DNA of 64,000 nt. Source: Phlebotomus papatasi. Taxonomy: Eukaryota > Arthropoda > Insecta > Diptera > Psychodidae. Below the pieces are notes generated by a model. The model did no database searches. It was not told where the DNA came from and was given only the letters and a program-made list of their open reading frames with translations. The stretch covers positions 86,862,001 to 86,926,000 of the forward strand of contig NC_077222.1 of the NCBI RefSeq assembly GCF_024763615.1. The letters are read 5' to 3'. The position numbers and the translations under genes were made by a program. This document shows positions 11,975-23,015 of the stretch, in pieces. Every line of letters starts with the position of its first letter. Positions within the stretch are counted from its first letter, which is position 1.

Positions 11975-12655
11975 TATCTTCCAATACAAATGTATTTTCA
12001 ATACAAAATTGTAGGAATTTTAAGATTTCTGTTAAGTACCTACTTGAGATATATTATTTTTTCATCATGTATATATATGTACTTGTTAATGATTAATCTT
12101 ATCTTTGACAACGGTATTTCCTAATTTATTATTCTATTTTAATAAACTTCTGGAGTGCGATTAAATGTGGATTTTCCGATATTATGTCTGCGATATATGT
12201 TGAGTGTTTAAAGGTAGCAGACTTTTTTTTTTCAAATCATCTGGGAGAGCTCTGAAACTGTGTTTTTTCGCATATTTTTTAATGGAATTGACCCTTATCA
12301 TGATGTGATTTAGTTTCAAAAATGGTCCACGTAAATTTAAAAATAGGAGAAAAATAGCTCTCTGAATTAAAATGTGTTTCGCTTTCCTCCCAATTTTTGA
12401 AAATATCAGAATAAAATCTGAAACCTGTAAAGCAGAGTTCCCAATGATATTAGAGACAGCTTTTTATCTATTATCCTTATACTATAAAAACTTAATGTTT
12501 TTATAGTTTTTCTTAAATTCGTGGTTGAAATGGAGCTTTTTCACAAATTGTTAAATGAAACTGAATTTTACCATGCTACATTTAGCTCAACAAGCCAATA
12601 GTCTAATTTCAAAGGTACCCCAATCCTCTGTATTTTCATTACAATCTTATCTATT
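11975..12655. other. Unassigned; possible decayed GGGG-class element
   Basis: The right part contains, reversed, TACAGAGGATTGGGGTACCT near 12631, which resembles the GGGG-class termini. The AATAGGAGAAAAA motif also occurs inside copy F1. I could not define the left end. No gene seen. Confidence 0.35.
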
Positions 12656-12815
12656 TTATGTTGAAGCTGTGCAAATTTTATGCACAATATTATCTGTTTG
12701 ATGTTTAATTTGTTCGTATTTTATGCACATTTTTGTTGGTTGTGTTTGAATTGTTTTAATTTTATGCACAGCCTTAGTCATTTAGTGCTTGAGTTGTGCA
12801 AATTTCTTTCTATAT
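12656..12815. repeat. Degenerate ~45-base tandem repeat
   Basis: The motif AATTTTATGCACA or a close variant recurs at about 12672, 12717 and 12761 with a fourth partial unit near 12796. Spacing is roughly 45 bases. The units have diverged, so the array is old. Confidence 0.7.
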
Positions 12816-14516
12816 TTTTTTTTCATTCTATGTTTATTGTGTCTTAAAGTATTGGTACACAATAGACATTAACATAGAAAGTCATTGCTTGAAAGTATAT
12901 TCAATAAAAATATATTAAGTGGATAAATAAAATAAATAAATCAATCAAATTCCAAAAGTGGCAGAAAGTACTTTCACTACCCTAATTTATACCGAAAAAC
13001 ATACAAAGTAAATATTTTTTGTGTGTACCACATCACCTGAAATTCACCCCAAAAACAAATATCAGATATGTAACAAATTTGATTTAATAATAACAAAAGT
13101 TTTGAAGATTTCTACAAAATATTTCCAGTGGAAAATGCTCTATTCACTTTACCTCTTTCCCATCGCATAACAAAAATGGAATTCAAGAACCCTTATGGAA
13201 AAGTTCATCGTGTGAATTTTCACCAAAACATTCTGAGAAATCTTGACAATTCAAATGGGGAAGGTCTTATAAAGTTTGGAAAACACTATTGCTATCTATT
13301 ATCTTACACTCCATTTCTCCTAAACTGTGACTCACGATATCTTTTAACTATACCTACATATATATCTGGAATTCCATCACATACATGTATTATATCCGGA
13401 AAAAAAAGTAAAACATATATTTACATGGTATAGAGCGGTATAAAATAACCAAAATCTATATATGTAGATATAGGAGTCTTATAAGAATTCCTCCATAGCA
13501 TACAAATGTGAATTTAGTTGCCTCCATGAAATTGCACATTCTTCTAAGAGTGAAGAAGTTACTCAAGAAGTTGCATGTAGCACTTGAGGTGAAATGGAAT
13601 AGTGGATTCCAGGTGAATATGCTTGAGAAGAAACACATGTATACCATCAAGGTTCTATTTTTTTCTTTAAGGTACCCAACCTACACCATGCATGTGAAAG
13701 GTATTACATGAATTTTACATTTTCCACGTGTTAAAATTCATATTTTCATCAAAAAAAAATTGGAAATTATTGAGATGATATTTTTTTCCCAATTGCATTT
13801 AGTAAATATTGCTTTATATGATACATATACGCTCATAGAATAGATGTTGCAAAAAAATCCTCAATGGCTTTCATAACAAAATTCCAATAATGGCATGTTG
13901 ATGTGAAGACGAGAGAAGTCTTCCAACATAGAGAAAATTGAGCAGAAAAATCTTATACATATTTTATCCATAGACTCTCCTAATAAAGTTATACCATCAA
14001 TATAATATATATACTCTTTTATATTTCAAATGAAAGAAGCGAAGATGAAAAAAAAAATTGTGAAACAATTTAATTTTCCTCATTTTCTCACACGTCTACA
14101 GGTTTTTCACGCAGCAAAACGTATGTCTTCAATCGATCGAATCTCAAACTCTAATGAATGATGTTCATCGTTAATGATAAATTTCTCCCCTAGTATATTC
14201 TCTCTACTTTCTACAACACTCATATATGTATATTTGTGTAAATTACTTGCGAAATTGGAGCACACTCTCAAGATCTGTTTTATTTTTCTTCACACTTTAA
14301 AATAACACAGATAATAAAGAAATAAATTGAATTTTCACTCTATACCATCAAGATCATTATGAAGTACGCGGATTTGCTTTTTTTGCCACAACTTTAGATT
14401 TTAGCAATTAGTGGTAGAAAATATCAAAAGAAAAAATTTTGCGGCTCAAACTTTCCCTCGCCATATAAACCAAATTCTGAATTATTGAGAATTTGTCACT
14501 ACAATTTTAAGACTAA
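12816..14516. other. Unique AT-rich stretch, no gene seen
   Basis: Open frames at 13128-13433 (+) and 13456-13711 (both strands) have no recognisable product. No paired element ends were seen. Confidence 0.45.
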
Positions 14517-14624
14517 TGGCCTCTACACACTAGGGATATTTATGTCCATATTGAAGCAAATTCCCTATGCATGTGTAGGAAAAACGCTTCAATGGACATA
14601 AATTTCTCTGGTGTGTAGAGGGCA
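14517..14624. mobile_element. TAA-flanked hairpin MITE (copy G2)
   Basis: 108 bases whose arms pair almost completely: TGGCCTCTACACACTAGGGA against TGCCCTCTACACACCAGAGA, then TTTATGTCCATATTGAAGC. TAA occurs on both sides (14514-14516 and 14625-14627). A related compact hairpin is at 28687 and another at 37449. No coding frame. Confidence 0.88.
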
Positions 14625-14628
14625 TAAT

Positions 14629-14768
14629 ACCGTAGATAAGGGTAACTTTGACGCCCTCCTGTTCGTAAGCTTTTCTTTAATTCAATAGATCGGAACGGTA
14701 AAGACCATCCTTAAGTTCTAGAAGTAAAGAAAAGCCTACGAACAGGAGGGAGTCAAAGTCATCCGCAG
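14629..14768. mobile_element. Foldback repeat (copy N2)
   Basis: The left arm carries ACTTTGACGCCCTCCTGTTC and the right arm carries GAACAGGAGGGAGTCAAAGT. The arms pair over about 50 bases around a GATCGG-like centre. It directly follows copy G2 and precedes copy F4, giving three short elements in a row. Confidence 0.8.
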
Positions 14769-14800
14769 AGAACAAAATCATCCGTACTTACGCTAAATTA

Positions 14801-14909
14801 GGGGGATGTAGGGCACCCTTGAATTGGGGTTGTTTCAAAATTGGGCTGTTATCTTTAAAAAAAAACCTATTTCAAAAGTATCCCAATTAAAATTTCCCCC
14901 ATTTTCCCC
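14801..14909. mobile_element. MITE, TA-GGGG class (copy F4)
   Basis: The left end is TA-GGGGGATGTAGGGCACCC. The right end, reversed, is TA-GGGGAAAATGGGGGAAAT. It is about 109 bases with a shared AATTGGG motif just inside both ends, as in copy F1. No coding frame. Confidence 0.75.
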
Positions 14910-14910
14910 T

Positions 14911-16043
14911 ACTAGTCAAAAAATAAAAATAAATAAAACAATAAAAAATCATGGTGATTTAAAAAAGCTGTCTTATAAATTATTGTGAAAGAAAAATCGA
15001 CAACTACTACTCGACAAAAAAATAAAAAAATACAGAATCATTGCAAAAACATAAAATTAGCATTTTCCAAAGATATATTGAACTTTCTTCTGCTCTCGAG
15101 CCAAGAAAAAAACTTCATCTACTTTTCTCTCATATAGAAAGTGCAGTAGAGTGTGAAAAAAAATCTACTCTTTATTGAATTCTCATAGAAAATCAATGAA
15201 CTTTTAGAAAAAAAAGTAGTGTGAGGGCAATAGACGTTAATGGAATTTATAATTACATAATATAGATCATTTGGAATCAAATAACGCAATTTGTATCGGA
15301 CTGTTTTTTTTTTGATAACTCTCTTTCATATTTAATATGAAAATTTCCCCACAATTACTCATATTCAAACATTTGTGAATTCAATATTTGCATACATCAA
15401 CTGATTTACACTTTTCAATTCATATTTAAAATCATCCATACGGTCTTTTTTTTCTATCTTCTCTCATAAAACGTTACATTAGGCACACAGCATATAATAA
15501 TACATGTATTTATTGATGGTCTTTTGTAAGCAGGAATGGGGAAAATTAATTTGTTTTCTTGTTTCACTGTAGGATATTTGTTTATCAGGCGTTCAACTGA
15601 AATTGAAATGGCTGAATCAACAGAGTGATGAATGTTTTACTGAGGGCAGATAAACTATAAATTCTGATCAACTTCAATATTGTTCTTGTTTTAGTGTTAA
15701 ATCACTTTAACTGGTACGAGATAGTAATACACCAATATGTTGAGAAATTTACTTTTATTAAAACACAAGAGATTCAACATAAAATGGGATAGGGAAACGG
15801 TACCAAATTTCGGTCAGCTTGCAATTTCGGCCACTTCTTTTGTTCCTCAAATTTCAATGAATTTTAAGTTTTTGCATACTTCAGAGATTATAAAAAGTTC
15901 TTGGAAGAATTCCGGAAGGGGCAAGGAATTATGAGACACAAGTTGGTCGAAATATTACCCAAAGCTATGACTATATTTTTAATCATTTTAAAATGTATTA
16001 AGAACGATTTTAGAGAAACGCAAAACGATAAACTAATTACATA
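14911..16043. other. Unassigned AT-rich stretch
   Basis: No gene seen. 15790-16040 begins ATAGGGAAACGGTACC and later shares a TATTAAGAACGATTTTAG-like stretch with the interior of the element at 34099-35369. It is probably a decayed GGGG-class relic. Confidence 0.4.
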
Positions 16044-16258
16044 GGGGAAAGTGCTCTCCCTTCGAACGTTCATGCCTTCGAATAATTTGAATTTCTTTTG
16101 TTTCTCGTAGGAGATTTACAATAAATTATCACGGAATTATCAACAATTGATAATAAGTCAACTAATATTTAATAGAAATGTGGAAATGTCTTAGGAAAAC
16201 TAAAAGAAAATTCACATTATTCGAAGGCATGAACGTTCCAAGGGAGAGTACTTTCCCC
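16044..16258. mobile_element. Complete MITE, TA-GGGGAAAGT with ~55-base ends (copy B2)
   Basis: 215 bases. The ends are GGGGAAAGTGCTCTCCCTTC and, reversed, GGGGAAAGTACTCTCCCTTG. The inverted repeats continue through GAACGTTCATGCCTTCGAAT. TA flanks are at 16042-16043 and 16259-16260. No coding frame. A right-hand fragment of the same family is at 3669-3815. Confidence 0.9.
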
Positions 16259-17564
16259 TAATTAGTGAATTTCAAAATATAATAGTGCGTTATTCAAAAG
16301 AGTTATGGTGCTATTCCAATGATAAAAAACATGTTTTTTTTAGTACTTTACTGTTCTCAAGTGTTTCTGCATTATCGACTTTTCTTTGTGTTGGTTCCTA
16401 TCATGACCATTTTCTCCAGTCCTCGCCGTGTTCTCAAACCACCAAATAGCACCATTAAATTAAACAATCAAATCCCTATTTTCTTTATAAAGAGTTAATT
16501 TAAAATTTGCTATTTCAAAAAAAAAATATAATAATTACACTAATATAGTACTCCTTAAAAGAGCAGAATCCGCCCTGTACTTGATATAAAATTTTTGAAA
16601 TGACACCAACTGATGGCATCTAGTTTAAAGAACAACAAAGGGAAAATCTAGATGAGACCTTCCTAAAAAGACATCCGTCTCTTCCTGCAGGGCATCCAGA
16701 CAGACACAACCTGCTAAATTAAAGGCCTTTTTTGAATATAAATCAACATGAGAATACATGTATGCATATGACAAGAAGAAAATGAGTATATATTCTTAAG
16801 TAAAATACGCACGACATCGCCCACTCTCATTCTCTCTCATTTTTCACCATGCACATTTTGACTACCATTCTCTCTATGGTGGTACTGGAAATATTTACAC
16901 AAAAATGTCATGAAAAACACTTGAAAATACTACTGAAGAGACTGTAATTTCTCAAGTGAACTCACAGAAGAGAATTAAAATGAGGAATAAAAAAAAAGAG
17001 AAAGCACTGTGACATTTTAAATTTATCATCAAATAAATATAATTAGATTTTTTTTTGCCCTGTCTTCTCATGCTTTTTCTAACATTTTAATATTGTATGC
17101 TTCGTATACCAGAGAATTTTCATTCAATGGGTGTTAAATTTTCAAAGGAAATGAAAAGCTATTTTATTTTTTTTTCTTCCTCCTCCACCTTTCTTGTAAA
17201 CCAAATTACCGGAAAGGAAAATAAGTTAAATATTATTTAAATGAATATTTTAGTATACTAAAGACTAAATTATGCATGTGGAACACATTGGATGGATTAT
17301 AAGGGAAAATCTCTTGCTACATGATCATGTGCATAAAATAACTATTTCACATTTAGACAAAGAAAGCTTAACCTAAAGTAGCTTACAGGAAGACGAAGAT
17401 GGAGGAAATGAATAACAAATGAAGGCGGACAACTGAATATCGAGCCTATCGAGAGCTATTGGTATATTATACCTAAAAGAAAATCAATCAATCTGTGAAG
17501 TTACTCATCTGCAACAGACAGCAAGCTGTTATAGCCTAAAGCAATAGTTGATATTTCTCTCCTA
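16259..17564. other. Unique AT-rich stretch, no gene seen
   Basis: No gene, RNA or element ends recognised. Confidence 0.45.
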
Positions 17565-17570
17565 CACTGC

Positions 17571-17777
17571 TGGCAATAATCATAGCTCCACTTTTTCATA
17601 CTGGAAAAACTTTGAAAAAAATTTTTTTTTGGAAAAAAATAAAAAAATCATTTGAAGATATTTTCAAACCAATATGAAAAATTGCCATTTGAATTTCATA
17701 TCGTTAGAACTGTGAGTACTGTGATAGAATCTTTATCAAAATGGCGATTTTCGGGTGGCAATAATTATAGCTCCACT
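17571..17777. repeat. IR/DR-type direct repeats in the left arm
   Basis: An outer repeat at 17571-17592 (TGGCAATAATCATAGCTCCA...) recurs as an inner repeat at 17756-17777 with one base changed (C to T). The start-to-start spacing is 185 bases. Paired transposase-binding sites within each terminal repeat are known in the IR/DR group of Tc1 elements such as Sleeping Beauty. The function here is inferred. Confidence 0.8.
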
Positions 17778-18946
17778 CAATATATTTGGTTTCAGGGTAT
17801 TTATTTTCAATCAGTGAAGGTAAATATCTTTTAGTAATTCAATTAATAACTTTATTAAAATAATTAGAATCATTTTTATAAAGTTTTTCATGAATTTTGC
17901 TGAAATTTTGTAAGAAAAATGTTTAATGAACAAAAATAAGGGATTAATTAAGGTCTTGAAGGGGATGAAAATTGACAACCAAAAAATTTCCATAAAAATG
18001 ACAAGATCCTATCACCTTTCATCCGAATTTGTCCATATAGAAGACATATATGCATTTTAAACCACTCCCAGGGCCAAAAATCTCCTTTTGTTAGAGGCAA
18101 AAGTGTACAATTTTCCGTGTTACAGTCGAAAAAAACAAGTTTTCTACCGAAATTTGATGTAAAACAATGCTGACTGCTTAGTCTCATCATGTTCTGTTGA
18201 TCCTGTCCCAAAACAGAATTCCAAGTGACTAAGGTGGTCTTTAGAATAATGAAATAAAAAAATATCAAAAAGAAGCTTATTGCAGTTTGATGAATAGAAA
18301 GTATTTTACGTCATTTAAGTGGTTTAAAATTATTTTTTCAGACAGAGAACAAGTTAAGACAAGACCAATCAATTTTTTTAGTCGAAAAAAATAATTTTGT
18401 ACCACTTAAATTAGGTAAAACACCTTCTGTTCATCAAACCGCAATAAGCTTCTTTTTGATATTTTTTTATTTCATTATTCTAAAGACCACCTTAGTCACT
18501 TGGAATTCTGTTTTGGGGCAGGATCAACAGAACATGATGAGACTAAACAATAAGCATTGTTTTACATCAAATTTCGGTAGAAAACTTGTTTTTTTCGACT
18601 GTAACACGGAAAATTGCACACTTTTGCCTCTAACAAAAGGAGATTTTTGGACCTGGGAGTGGTTTAAAATGCATATATGTCGGCTATTTGGACAAATTCG
18701 GATGAAAGGTGATAGGATCTTGTCATTTTTATGGAAATTTTTTGGTTGTCAATTTTCATCCCCTTCAAGACCTTAATTAATCCCTTATTTTTGTTCATTA
18801 AACATTTTTCTTACAAAATTTCAGCAAAATTCATGAAAAACTTGATAAAAATGATTCTAATTAGCTTTATAAAGTTAATAATTGAATTACTAAAAGATAT
18901 TTACCTTCACTGATTGAAAATAAATACCCTGAAGCCAAATTTATTG

Positions 18947-19153
18947 AGTGGAGCTATAATTATTGCCACCCGAAAATCGCCATTTTGATAAAGATTCTAT
19001 CACAGTACTCACAGTTCTAACGATATGAAATTCAAATGGCAATTTTTCATATTGGTTTGAAAATATCTTCAAATGATTTTTTTATTTTTTTCCAAAAAAA
19101 ATTTTTTTTCAAAGTTTTTCCAGTATGAAAAAGTGGAGCTATGATTATTGCCA
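18947..19153. repeat. IR/DR-type direct repeats in the right arm
   Basis: This mirrors the left arm: the inner repeat is at 18947-18968 and the outer repeat at 19132-19153, with the same single-base difference and the same 185-base spacing. Confidence 0.8.
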
Positions 19154-20633
19154 GCAGTGTAGGTGTTTCGATGATACACGAAATCCGGAAAATTCTATAG
19201 CAATTGCAAATAGTACGACTTTAATGCCTAGCAAGAATGTTTATTCAACAATCGAATTTTCAAATAGTGTTGAATTTATTTTTTCTGGTTCATCGTCACC
19301 ACCCCAATTTCCCTTGTCAATATTGCCTGTAGAAAATTGCACATTTTCTTTCTGATGAAATGATAATAATTTACGATGACAATGGAATATCACCTCTCTG
19401 TATAAAATGATATAAAATCAATCAAGAATATTTTCTACCATATCATCACCCAGGATATAGCCTTGGGCTATACGATAAATTTTCCAATTTCCCAGCATAG
19501 CACATCGCTTTTATATCTCTTCATCATCATTTTTCATCACCCAACAACTATCGTCTTATAACATCTTGATCTATCGTGCATGCAATATAATAAATACCAA
19601 AATCCTTTCATTCGAAATATATCTAAAAAGACCCGTTGAATTTTCTCTAAACACGAAAAACCATATAACACAAACTATCATTTAATTGCACAAAATGCAA
19701 TAAGACTTCCTCTCTGTTACATTCTCTCTCTTACATCTCTCCTTCTTTCCCAAGAATTTATCATTTAAACTACATTTCTCTTATAGTCAATCTCTTCTCT
19801 TTTACACATTGTACAAAAGGCATACAATATAAATTATATATTCGTTGAAATGCAAATAAAAATATCTTGTGAGACCATTCCCCCAAAGTTTATACTACAT
19901 ATAACCACATCGCCACAGTTAATTAATTATATACCAAAAATACAAAATATAAATTAAATATGACTATATTACTCACTTTAATGTGAGCAATTCTCCAATC
20001 TGTGTGATGACAATCAAAATATGATGTATATGTATGTTCTCTAGAGCATCTCTGCATAGAGAATTATTGGCAAACTTGGGTGCTTGAAACTCATTAAGTG
20101 CAACGAGATATAAATCAAATTTCTAGTATTAGATGAATTTGCTAGATGAGAAACCATACCATTTAATTTGACATTAATTTGGCAGGAATACCCCTCACAA
20201 ATTGTAACAACTGTTCAACTCACTCTTTAGTCCCCCCAATAAACATAATGTAATGAAATTTTGTCAAAATTGAGAAACTCATAAAATATTAATAAACGAG
20301 AAATGCACACTTTTTCCTTCAACATTTATACCACATATATACACTAATAAAACATGACAATACTTAAAAGTACAATAGTATCATCGTCAAACTTTTAATT
20401 CAATTTGCATTAAAAATTAAACAATAAAATTTTTCAGTCAACATCAAACACCAAGACTTTTCTCACAATTTTCTTTCTATTTTCCACTGTCATTCTTTGG
20501 ATGTTCAATTAGACAATCTTATATTTCTCTTTATCTTGTATATAAGTGCAAAACATTATATTAAATTGGATAATGAAAATGTCTCAAGTATCCAGATATT
20601 CTTCTGTATCGTATGACAAAAATGACATTGTCG

Positions 20634-20652
20634 ACAACAACAACAACAACAA
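20634..20652. repeat. (CAA)n microsatellite
   Basis: About six consecutive CAA units. Confidence 0.9.
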
Positions 20653-21204
20653 AACCCCAATCTTCCTAAACTGAATGACGAACCATTAGAGGAAAAATTA
20701 TGCAATCATTCTAATATTAAAATTAATTAGGAAAATTGACTATAGCAATAAAAGTATACACAAGTTTTACCAAGATCTCCAACCTCCCTCGAGACATTTT
20801 ATAAAATAATAATTGTATGCACAAATGACGTGTATAAATACTTATACATGTACATATAAATGTATTCAGAAGAAAAACAAAAAATAGAGGGGTGGATGTC
20901 AGTTGTAAAAGAACCCATGGAAAAAGCCATGTAACAATGTTTTCACCCCAAAGCATCTTAAAAGTTAAAGAATGAACGCTCATCATAATTCCATATAACC
21001 TCAAGGTTGTGAAGACAAAATATACAAGCACAAAAACCCAAGAAGAAATTAAATCAACTACCAACTTTGTTATAATTACGCAATTTAAATACATGTATAA
21101 CAGTACATATACGACATCTTCACTAAACGACCCCGGTTGGTCTAATAGCATATCCATAGGATAGGAATCATAATTTCCTTCTTCTCATACTTTTCTCATT
21201 TTAA

Positions 21205-21400
21205 CCCCCCCCCCCCCTCCTTCCCTCTCTCTTCCTCTCTTTCTCTCTTGCTCTATCCTTTTTCTTTCAAAAAGATATTTTAAAATATAAAATAACTTTC
21301 TTTTTATTTTATGTGCCAAATTTATAAAAGCAAGATATATCATAGACTTTTTTTTTCAAATTCTCTCTCATTCCCTCTCTCTCTCTCTCTTTCTCTATCT
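21205..21400. repeat. Poly-C run and CT-rich low-complexity tract
   Basis: Thirteen consecutive C at 21205-21217 are followed by a long pyrimidine-rich stretch, then a second CT run near 21365-21395. The top strand is almost purine-free over long parts. Confidence 0.9.
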
Positions 21401-21885
21401 TATACACCCCTTTTTCGCTTTTATGAAAATTTCATAACTTCCGAAAACTCTCAAAGTCAACACAAAAGCCACAGAACTACACAGACATGTTCCAAGCGTT
21501 TCCCCTATTTCCAAACTTTGCACCACCATAGCATCATTACCACTATAGGTCTGACAGAGAATATCCTCAATTTCACCACAATTCCTTTAGGATTATAAGT
21601 TAGTCTGAAAGCTCGGGTGCAATTTGAAAGTTATCACAAACTGATAGCAAACTCACAACAAGAAGTTCATTGAGCATAAAAATCTCATCAGGCATGAGAT
21701 TTATCAAATAGTCTATACGGTTTTCACACCTAGATCCCCAAATAGACTCAAACTAATCCCCGAGAATATTTAGTCCGCAAAATTTAACGCTGCAGGATCA
21801 GGTGAATGAAATTTTTGCACAGAACCTTCAATCAAGCCATTGAGAAAAAATGTATAGATTAAGTAGTTTCTCGAATAAAACTAAT

Positions 21886-22130
21886 GTGCTAGACAGGCTT
21901 ACGGCAAGCCGAGTAACGGCTTAATGTATAATCAAAATAAATTAGACTTCGTTCTCATTTAGTTTCCCATCAAGCCGTCTTTCGGCTTAGGCCGTAATGC
22001 CGTAGACAGACTTACGGTTTAAGCCGGGAGACGGTTTACTGGGAAACAGATTGCAATGTAGTCTAATCACTATATTGTTTATAATGACGTTAAGCTGTCT
22101 CTCGGTTTAAGCCGTAAATTTGTCCAGCGC
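21886..22130. mobile_element. Foldback repeat with AAGCCGT...ACGGCTT arms (copy J1)
   Basis: About 245 bases that pair end to end. The outer ends are GTGCTAGACAGGCTTACGGC and, reversed, GCGCTGGACAAATTTACGGC. The motifs GACGGCTTA and TAAGCCGTC repeat within the arms, and the centre is near TGCCGTAGACAGA. Non-coding. A more decayed copy is at 26751-26963. Confidence 0.8.
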
Positions 22131-22269
22131 ATAATTCTGTGTAGGGCATAGAGTCCAATTGGATTTACTCTTACTATGCTTTATTTTTATGGTTCAACTT
22201 TTGTCACTTTATGACAGATGTTTAGAGAAATTTTCGCTTAAGACAGTAAATAAATAACAATACGTATTT

Positions 22270-22418
22270 ATGATCAACGCACAATAACTTTTTTTTTGTA
22301 AACATGTTTTCAAAATTTCCCATGATAATGAGCGAGATGACTAGATGTGGATTTCATTCACTCCCATTGAAATGTCAAAAACATGTTTACAAAACAAAAG
22401 TTATTGTGCGTTGGTCAT
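22270..22418. mobile_element. MITE with CCAACGCACAATAAC-type ends (copy E1)
   Basis: 149 bases with inverted ends (ATGATCAACGCACAATAACT and reversed ATGACCAACGCACAATAACT) extending about 45 bases through GTAAACATGTTTT. The asymmetric centre (GAGCGAGATGACTAGAT) gives it an orientation. No coding frame. Confidence 0.88.
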
Positions 22419-22460
22419 TAAATGTGAAAAAAATCTCTGCGCTTTTTATTGTTTAGTATT

Positions 22461-22500
22461 TGGAGACTTTCGGAAACTGGACTTAGCTTCTAGTCTGAAG
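22461..22500 (-). repeat. Terminal fragment of GGCTTCAGAC family (K)
   Basis: Reversed, it reads CTTCAGACTAGAAGCTAAGT followed by a CCAGTTTCCGAAAGTCTCC-like stretch. It matches the left end of the complete family members at 31537 and 50347. Only about 40 bases remain. Confidence 0.6.
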
Positions 22501-22660
22501 AGTGCTGTAATTTTTTTCTTATAAGTATATTCTTTAAGTATTTATTTATAATTAATTCTTTAGAATAAGATAAGGGTACCACAGTTCGTTACGTTAAGAA
22601 TAGCTCTCTATCTCTAACCCCAAACCTCTATTTAGAATTTTTATTTATTTCTATGCATTA

Positions 22661-22956
22661 TACCCAACGCACAATAACTTTTATTTAGTAAACATGTTTT
22701 TGATATTTTAATGAAAGTGAGTAATGCCCAATGCACGATAACTTTTGTTTGTAAACGTATTTTCAAAATTTCCTGTGAGAGAGAGCGAGATGACTAGATC
22801 TCTATTTCATTTACTCTCCTTTAAATGTCAAAAACATGTTTACAAAACAAAGATTATTGTGCGTTGGGCATAAGAGCTAAATCTAGTCGTCTCGCTCATT
22901 TTCATGGGAAATTTTGAAAATATGTTTACAAACAAAAGTTATTGTGCGTTGGTCAT
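22661..22956 (-). mobile_element. CCAACGCACAATAAC MITE interrupted by a second copy (E2)
   Basis: The outer element starts CCCAACGCACAATAACTTTT and ends GTTATTGTGCGTTGGTCAT. Its asymmetric centre is in reverse orientation relative to copy E1. It is split at 22723/22872 by copy E3. Confidence 0.85.
22724..22871 (+). mobile_element. Nested CCAACGCACAATAAC MITE (copy E3)
   Basis: 148 bases, ATGCCCAATGCACGATAACT to GTTGGGCAT, inserted in the centre of copy E2 and in the opposite orientation. The arms pair over ~45 bases. Confidence 0.88.
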
Positions 22957-22966
22957 CAAAATTTTA

Positions 22967-23015
22967 ATGCCCAACGCACAATAACTTTTGTTTGTAAATA
23001 TGTTTTAAAAATTAC
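22967..23015. mobile_element. Truncated CCAACGCACAATAAC MITE end (copy E4)
   Basis: A single terminal repeat (ATGCCCAACGCACAATAACT and the following GTAAATATGTTTT) starts 10 bases after copy E2. The remainder is missing. Confidence 0.8.

Larger units (their letters stand above)
17565..19159. mobile_element. 1.6 kb near-perfect palindrome, Tc1-like foldback element
   Basis: The stretch from CACTGCTGGC to GCCAGCAGTG is an inverted repeat with arms of about 775 bases around a short unpaired centre near 18340-18385. TA flanks both ends (17563-17564 and 19160-19161). The ends resemble Tc1-family termini. Each arm carries an outer and an inner copy of a 22-base direct repeat. Each arm also contains a mirrored 106-codon frame (17948-18268 minus, 18456-18776 plus). 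Nearly all differences between the two frames change the amino acid, for example Ser-Ser-Gln against Asn-Asn-Lys, so this frame does not look maintained as protein. No transposase motif is recognised. Confidence 0.92.
19160..21885. other. Unique AT-rich stretch, no gene seen
   Basis: It contains the longest open frame of the window (20723-21157, minus, 144 codons). That frame is very rich in hydrophobic residues as expected from AT-rich DNA and has no recognised domain, so I treat it as chance. A short CAA repeat lies at 20634-20652. Confidence 0.45.

Noticed and set aside
20723..21157. 144-codon minus-strand open frame, the longest in the window
   Set aside because: Hydrophobic composition is what AT-rich DNA gives by chance. 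It has no known domain, no splice context and no convincing start signal.
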